Shown: one piece after another, positions 60,362 to 64,000 of the stretch
Layout of the letters: each line of letters opens with the position of its first letter
How positions within the stretch are numbered: the first letter of the stretch is position 1
Assembly (NCBI RefSeq): GCF_042683245.1
Contig: NZ_JBHUJB010000009.1
Span: forward strand, 62,001 to 126,000
Length of the DNA stretch: 64,000 nucleotides
Source of the DNA: Rubritalea tangerina
GTDB taxonomy: Bacteria; Verrucomicrobiota; Verrucomicrobiia; Verrucomicrobiales; Akkermansiaceae
Direction: 5' to 3'
Notes under the pieces: generated by a model
Database searches by the model: none
What the model was told of the DNA's origin: nothing
Seen by the model: the letters and a program-made list of their open reading frames with translations, nothing else
Translations under genes and position numbers: made by a program

Positions 60362-61225
60362 ATGCAAACGCTCAACATTATCGGTGCAGGTAAACTTGGC
60401 CAATCCCTCGCACGCCTCTGGCATGCACAACAAATACTTGAGATCGGAGCCATCTTAAATCGCTCTGAGGCAAGTTCCCATAGAGCCATCGACCACATTG
60501 GTGCAGGCACACTCCATACGCAGCTTTCAAGCATGCCTGCTGCCGAACTATGGCTACTCGCTTGCCCCGATGATCAAATTGCCCACATGGCCCAAACACT
60601 AGCTGCCTCCAAACACATACGCCAGAAGGACACCGTTTTCCATTGCAGCGGAGCATTGAGCTCAGATCTACTCGATGCCTGCGCAGCTCAAGGTGCACTC
60701 ACCGCAAGTATGCATCCAATCATGAGCTTCGCTCACCCATTCACCTCTATCTCGCAATTGCAAGGTTCCTACTGTGGCGCTGAAGGCTCTGGCTATAAAA
60801 GACTACAGCCACTCTTTGAAGCCATTGGCTGCCAGTGTGTCGAAATTCATAAAGAACACAAAGCGCTCTACCATAGCGCAAGTGTCTTTGCCTGTAATTA
60901 TCTAACAACCCTGCTTGAGACGAGTAAGAACCTGCTCGAAACCTCAGGGTTCAGTCACACCAATGCCAACAAGTTACTCGAACCCATTGTCCGCAAAACT
61001 CTCGATAACTTTTTCAGAACCGACGCTGAGACCTCACTCACTGGCCCCATCTCCAGAGGTGACGTACAATGTGTCACCCAACATATTCAGGCACTACAAA
61101 CCCACTCACCGCAAATCAACACACTCTACAAAGCTCTAGCTCAAGCGACGCTCCCAATTAGCGAGAAACAAAAAATGGCCACCCCTGAACAACTTAGCGC
61201 CATCCAACACCTAGTCGAGCAATAG
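60362..61225 (+). CDS. DUF2520/Rossmann-like NADP-binding protein
   Basis: A 287-residue protein with an N-terminal NAD(P) fold (LNIIGAGKLGQSLARLW, glycine loop at 7-12) followed by a C-terminal helical domain (about 160-287) of the DUF2520 type, giving the arrangement of short-chain ketopantoate- or pyrroline-carboxylate-reductase-like proteins. DTVFHCSGALSSDLLDAC and SMHPIMSFAHP are conserved. The reaction is unknown. It is translationally close to the GNAT gene. Confidence 0.85.
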   Translation: MQTLNIIGAGKLGQSLARLWHAQQILEIGAILNRSEASSHRAIDHIGAGTLHTQLSSMPAAELWLLACPDDQIAHMAQTLAASKHIRQKDTVFHCSGALSSDLLDACAAQGALTASMHPIMSFAHPFTSISQLQGSYCGAEGSGYKRLQPLFEAIGCQCVEIHKEHKALYHSASVFACNYLTTLLETSKNLLETSGFSHTNANKLLEPIVRKTLDNFFRTDAETSLTGPISRGDVQCVTQHIQALQTHSPQINTLYKALAQATLPISEKQKMATPEQLSAIQHLVEQ

Positions 61226-61295
61226 TCTGAACGCACCATTGAGCCACCGCTCCGGCACGCATTCTACTCCCCCCATTATCTACATGCCAAATTCC

Positions 61296-61973
61296 TCAAA
61301 CTGGCTCGAGACGGCACTGACAATCACCACATATCAAATGTAACTCAGGTTTCCCCCAAGCATTGACCTGACACTGAGGACAACTGTACTTCACCCTATT
61401 AGAGCGGTTCTTTTTTACCCCAGCCTGTCGCATTTGAGCTTCGTGCTTTTGTGCTTCGGCAGAACGGCTCACTTGCGCATTTTCATCACTAGATTGAAGG
61501 TTCAATACCACTCCTTGTTTCCGCAGAGCTTGAACACACTCTCTAAACCTCCCCGCTTCATCGACATAGTCGAACATAGTTTGCCCAATACGTGCTCCAC
61601 CAGGTTTACCAGTTGAGGATGGGATGAGGCCGATTGACTCCATTTTATTGGCCCACTCTCGGTTGTGATAGCTCTTGCGCGATGGCTTACCAAAATGAAA
61701 TTGCCACTGATGGCACATCTCGTGAACCAATGCCTGCCAAATCTCAACATCTGATAAATTAACGTAGGCATCAGGATTGATCGCTATCTCGTCCACTACC
61801 TGGGTCAAGTCAGAGCGATCCTTGAAACTTCCACGCCGGTACATCCCCACATTGTGCGACTTCCGCTGCAAAGTGATCAATACCCCAGGCAATTCCCCTG
61901 CAAAAAGCTCCTTATTAAAAAAATCATACGCACGCTGAAATACCGCGTACTCTTTTGATGTCGCTTGATCCAT
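61296..61973 (-). CDS. SprT-like zinc metallopeptidase-fold protein
   Basis: A 225-residue protein with the SprT pattern: VHEMCHQWQ (HExxH), an upstream DEIAINPDAY region, and a C-terminal zinc-ribbon CPQC with, later, CGDC. Eukaryotic Spartan/SPRTN proteins of this fold digest DNA-protein crosslinks; the bacterial role is unclear. ATG 61973 is supported by GAGGAGGT about 6 nt upstream. It lies 45 bp downstream of the CDF transporter on the same strand and converges with the DUF2520 gene. Confidence 0.9.
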   Translation of the reverse strand: MDQATSKEYAVFQRAYDFFNKELFAGELPGVLITLQRKSHNVGMYRRGSFKDRSDLTQVVDEIAINPDAYVNLSDVEIWQALVHEMCHQWQFHFGKPSRKSYHNREWANKMESIGLIPSSTGKPGGARIGQTMFDYVDEAGRFRECVQALRKQGVVLNLQSSDENAQVSRSAEAQKHEAQMRQAGVKKNRSNRVKYSCPQCQVNAWGKPELHLICGDCQCRLEPV

Positions 61974-62018
61974 GTCTCACCTCCTCTACACCTTCCTTCT
62001 GTATTGTGCGATACAATT

Positions 62019-62905
62019 TTACTTTTCCTCACAATCTAACAAACACTGCTCCCCCTCAAGCTCTACATCTATAGTGATATGCTCAAATGAGCCACCCGCT
62101 AATAAATCCCTAATTCTAATCTTCGCCTGATAGATCTCAGAACGGCTACTCCGCCTATCCATCACGATGTGTGTGCTAAAAACATGATGCTCGCCCTCCA
62201 AGGTCCAACAATGCGTATGGTGCGCACTCAATACCCCCTCAATTGCGAGCAGACGCCGCGTGAATGAATCCAGATCAAACCCACGTGGAGATTGCTGTAG
62301 GAAATATGCCAAGCTCACCTTCATGTTCCTGACCACATTCCACAATATGAAGAGTGAGAGAAAAATCGAAAGTAGGGGTCGATGATAGGCAAATCCCAGA
62401 TCATCAAAATCCCCGCGCCAATTAACACCGCTACCCACCCCAACACATCCTCAAACAAATGCCAGCGTACCACGCGCTCATTCATGCTCTTGCCATGGCT
62501 TAACTTCCATACCGCTAAACCATTAAACAAAATGCCCAACACTGCCATCGCTAACATCCCAGGCGCATGCACAGGCTCTGGTTCAGCAAGACGCTGTGCA
62601 GCCCCAAATAAAACAAAAAACAATCCCATCACTAACACCCCTCCAGTTACCAACGATCCCAACATAGAAAAACGACGGTAACCGTAAGTAAACACCCCAT
62701 CTGCCTCCTTAGTCGAAAGCTTCTGCAAATACCAAGCCACAGCCAACGAGACACAGTCACCAAAATCATGAACAGCATCCGTCAGTATCGCAATGCTGTT
62801 GGTCCATAGCCCCCCCGCTACCTCAACAAGTGTAAACGCCAAATTCAGAAAGAAGACCCACTTCAAACTAGCCGTCGCATCATGCTCATGGTGAAAACTT
62901 CCCAT
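62019..62905 (-). pseudogene. Cation diffusion facilitator (CDF) transporter with frameshift
   Basis: The first part reads from ATG 62905 (GGAGTGGA 4 nt upstream): a His-rich N-terminus HHEHD, then membrane helices with the CDF metal site TDAVHDFGD. It continues to WDLPIIDP near 62379. There the frame must shift by -1 to continue as LLSIFLSLFILWNVV and the cytosolic domain ending at 62019. Four Cs stand where five would keep the frame. Together the two frames rebuild a normal CDF of about 295 residues, which exports Zn2+, Co2+ or similar ions. This may be a true pseudogene, a sequence error in a C-run, or a programmed -1 shift. Confidence 0.85.
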
Positions 62906-62995
62906 TCCACTCCATTCAATACCTCCCCTCATATTGCTGTGCAAGTATTTCCCACTATCCCTCCCCCCTCATAACCCTACACCACATTCACATAA

Positions 62996-63027
62996 TAAAA
63001 ATGGCGGAGCCTAAGCCCCGCCATTTT
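62996..63027 (-). terminator. Terminator of the autotransporter gene
   Basis: A 10-bp stem (AAAATGGCGG / CCGCCATTTT, 10-nt loop) has a T-run on the minus strand, 24 nt after the stop. Confidence 0.85.
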
Positions 63028-63050
63028 CATATGGTCTAACTATGAGTTCG

Positions 63051-64000
63051 TTAGAAAGGTATTCTAACACCAACGTCCCATCGATCAAGACGGGAGTATT
63101 TGTGAAGTATCGTTCCGTACTCGACGCCGATCGCGTATTCTTTGCTATTGATGAGCTGAAGGCCTAATGAACCAAATCCATGGGTGTCGTTAAGATCAAT
63201 TCCAACCCGCATTGGAGAGATCCCTACAGGCGCGCCTAATAAGCCAGAATACACATCTGTTGCTCCATCTGTGATATAATATTGGAAACCAAGCTTCCCA
63301 CTTACTTGAAGCCTGAAATCAGATGGAATGTCAAAGACTCGCCCCAGTTCTAGGCCTAATCTTGACCACACATGCGTCTGCTCACTCTCCTGAATGGTCA
63401 GGCTGATAGGGCCAGCTCCATTCTCTGTGACACCGTCACCTCTGAGATGAGTGAATCCCAGTGCTGCCATAGGACGAAGGTAGCCACCCCATACCTGATC
63501 CTGCAACTGTGCCACACGCAACATACCTGAAAAACTGCGTAAGTCTCTCCTCGCATTAGTCGTAAAGGGCTGGGTTACACCACCATAACGCGTCACATCA
63601 GAATTCCCCCAACCATAGGTCAATGCCGAAGCAAACTCGATATTACGATCGTAGTACTTCTTCGCTATCAAACCGACATGATGGGTTTCGCCATCCGCTT
63701 GCCAGCGGTCGCCATAGCCATTGTCCTTGTGATCCTCAATCGAGATACCTAAGCCCCCAATCCAGCCATCTTTCATGCTTTGCTGAACACCGAAAGCCAC
63801 TTTGTTAGTCTGACCATTTGCCTCTTTATAATCATCGTAAGCCTTATGCTGGGTACTCTCATTCTCATAGTTCACCCAGAGGTATCGGTCGTGTTGGAAA
63901 ATGCGGTGGTCCCCACCATCGACTAATAAATGACCAAAGCGCTCACTGCTGCGAATCATGTTAGCCTGCAGTTCACCATAGAAGTCTGGGCTCATCTGCG
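63051..64000 (-). CDS. Autotransporter beta-barrel domain, N-terminus beyond the window
   Basis: The visible 316 residues are alternate hydrophobic/polar strands with many aromatic residues, the outer-membrane translocator of a type V autotransporter. It ends in aromatic Phe (RWDVGVRIPF), as required for barrel assembly. SNP-type segments RYLWVNYENES and WGGYLRPMAALGFTHL fit the 12-strand barrel. The passenger domain is outside the window. A start ATG near 63995 in the visible part is not credible as the gene start. Confidence 0.88.
   Translation of the reverse strand, partial: QMSPDFYGELQANMIRSSERFGHLLVDGGDHRIFQHDRYLWVNYENESTQHKAYDDYKEANGQTNKVAFGVQQSMKDGWIGGLGISIEDHKDNGYGDRWQADGETHHVGLIAKKYYDRNIEFASALTYGWGNSDVTRYGGVTQPFTTNARRDLRSFSGMLRVAQLQDQVWGGYLRPMAALGFTHLRGDGVTENGAGPISLTIQESEQTHVWSRLGLELGRVFDIPSDFRLQVSGKLGFQYYITDGATDVYSGLLGAPVGISPMRVGIDLNDTHGFGSLGLQLINSKEYAIGVEYGTILHKYSRLDRWDVGVRIPF

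Noticed and set aside
62019..62438. A separate 139-residue gene of unknown function
   Set aside because: It is the out-of-frame C-terminal part of the CDF transporter, not a gene of its own.

Overview
The window looks like a chromosomal segment of a free-living Gram-negative member of the Verrucomicrobiota, probably order Verrucomicrobiales. This is inferred from gene content. Two secreted proteins end in PEP-CTERM sorting tails. There are three secreted sulfatases and a GH20 hexosaminidase. A GreA-type factor carries a very long N-terminal extension of the kind known from chlamydiae. A RDD/SpoIIM/DUF4129/DUF4350/MoxR/DUF58 cluster is present, as is an autotransporter barrel. No phage, insertion sequence or CRISPR array was found.

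Layout. Positions 1-7.5 kb (minus strand) hold the edge of a FAD-dependent dehydrogenase, the conserved phoH-pgpH-ybeY set, a nitroreductase, a dihydrofolate-reductase-like protein and htpG. Two secreted proteins of unknown function sit at 7.66-9.73 kb (plus). A tightly overlapping seven-gene minus-strand operon fills 9.74-17.4 kb: RDD, SpoIIM-like, DUF4129, DUF4350 lipoprotein, MoxR, DUF58 and a Sir2-family enzyme. From 18 to 26 kb come an MBL hydrolase, a PEP-CTERM protein, Dabb plus PEP-hydrolase-like TIM barrel, VOC plus purC, eno plus an FtsB/DivIC-like gene, and the GreA fusion. From 26 to 36 kb lie the GH20 enzyme, a TonB/ExbB/ExbD/peptide deformylase operon, a LysE exporter, RapA and a XylR-like AraC regulator. 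From 36 to 51.5 kb most genes are on the plus strand: a PEP-CTERM protein, an ABC-F ATPase, a BaiN-type flavoprotein bracketed by a non-coding repeat family, a LysM protein, a secreted subtilase, an RtcB-family ligase behind a structured leader, two small heat-shock proteins, Hsp33 and argD. From 51.6 to 58.9 kb (minus) lie three sulfatases, glycerate kinase and fabD. The last 5 kb holds tRNA-Ser(UGA) with two degenerate 3'-end copies, a GNAT enzyme, a DUF2520 protein, a SprT-like protein, a frameshifted zinc-type CDF transporter and the C-terminus of an autotransporter.

How the genes work together. Several blocks suggest a polysaccharide-using, surface-active heterotroph: sulfatases and GH20 hydrolyse sulfated and aminosugar glycans, TonB/ExbBD powers outer-membrane uptake, and PEP-CTERM, LysM, subtilase and autotransporter products act at or outside the envelope. 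A second theme is protein and RNA quality control: HtpG, two Hsp20s, Hsp33, RtcB, YbeY, PhoH and RapA.

No single fully novel system is evident. The best leads are the Sir2-ended MoxR/DUF58 membrane operon, the interrupted tRNA-Ser 3'-end copies, the repeat family around the BaiN gene, and the rtcB leader, in which a terminator arm and a Shine-Dalgarno sequence both lie in alternative hairpins.
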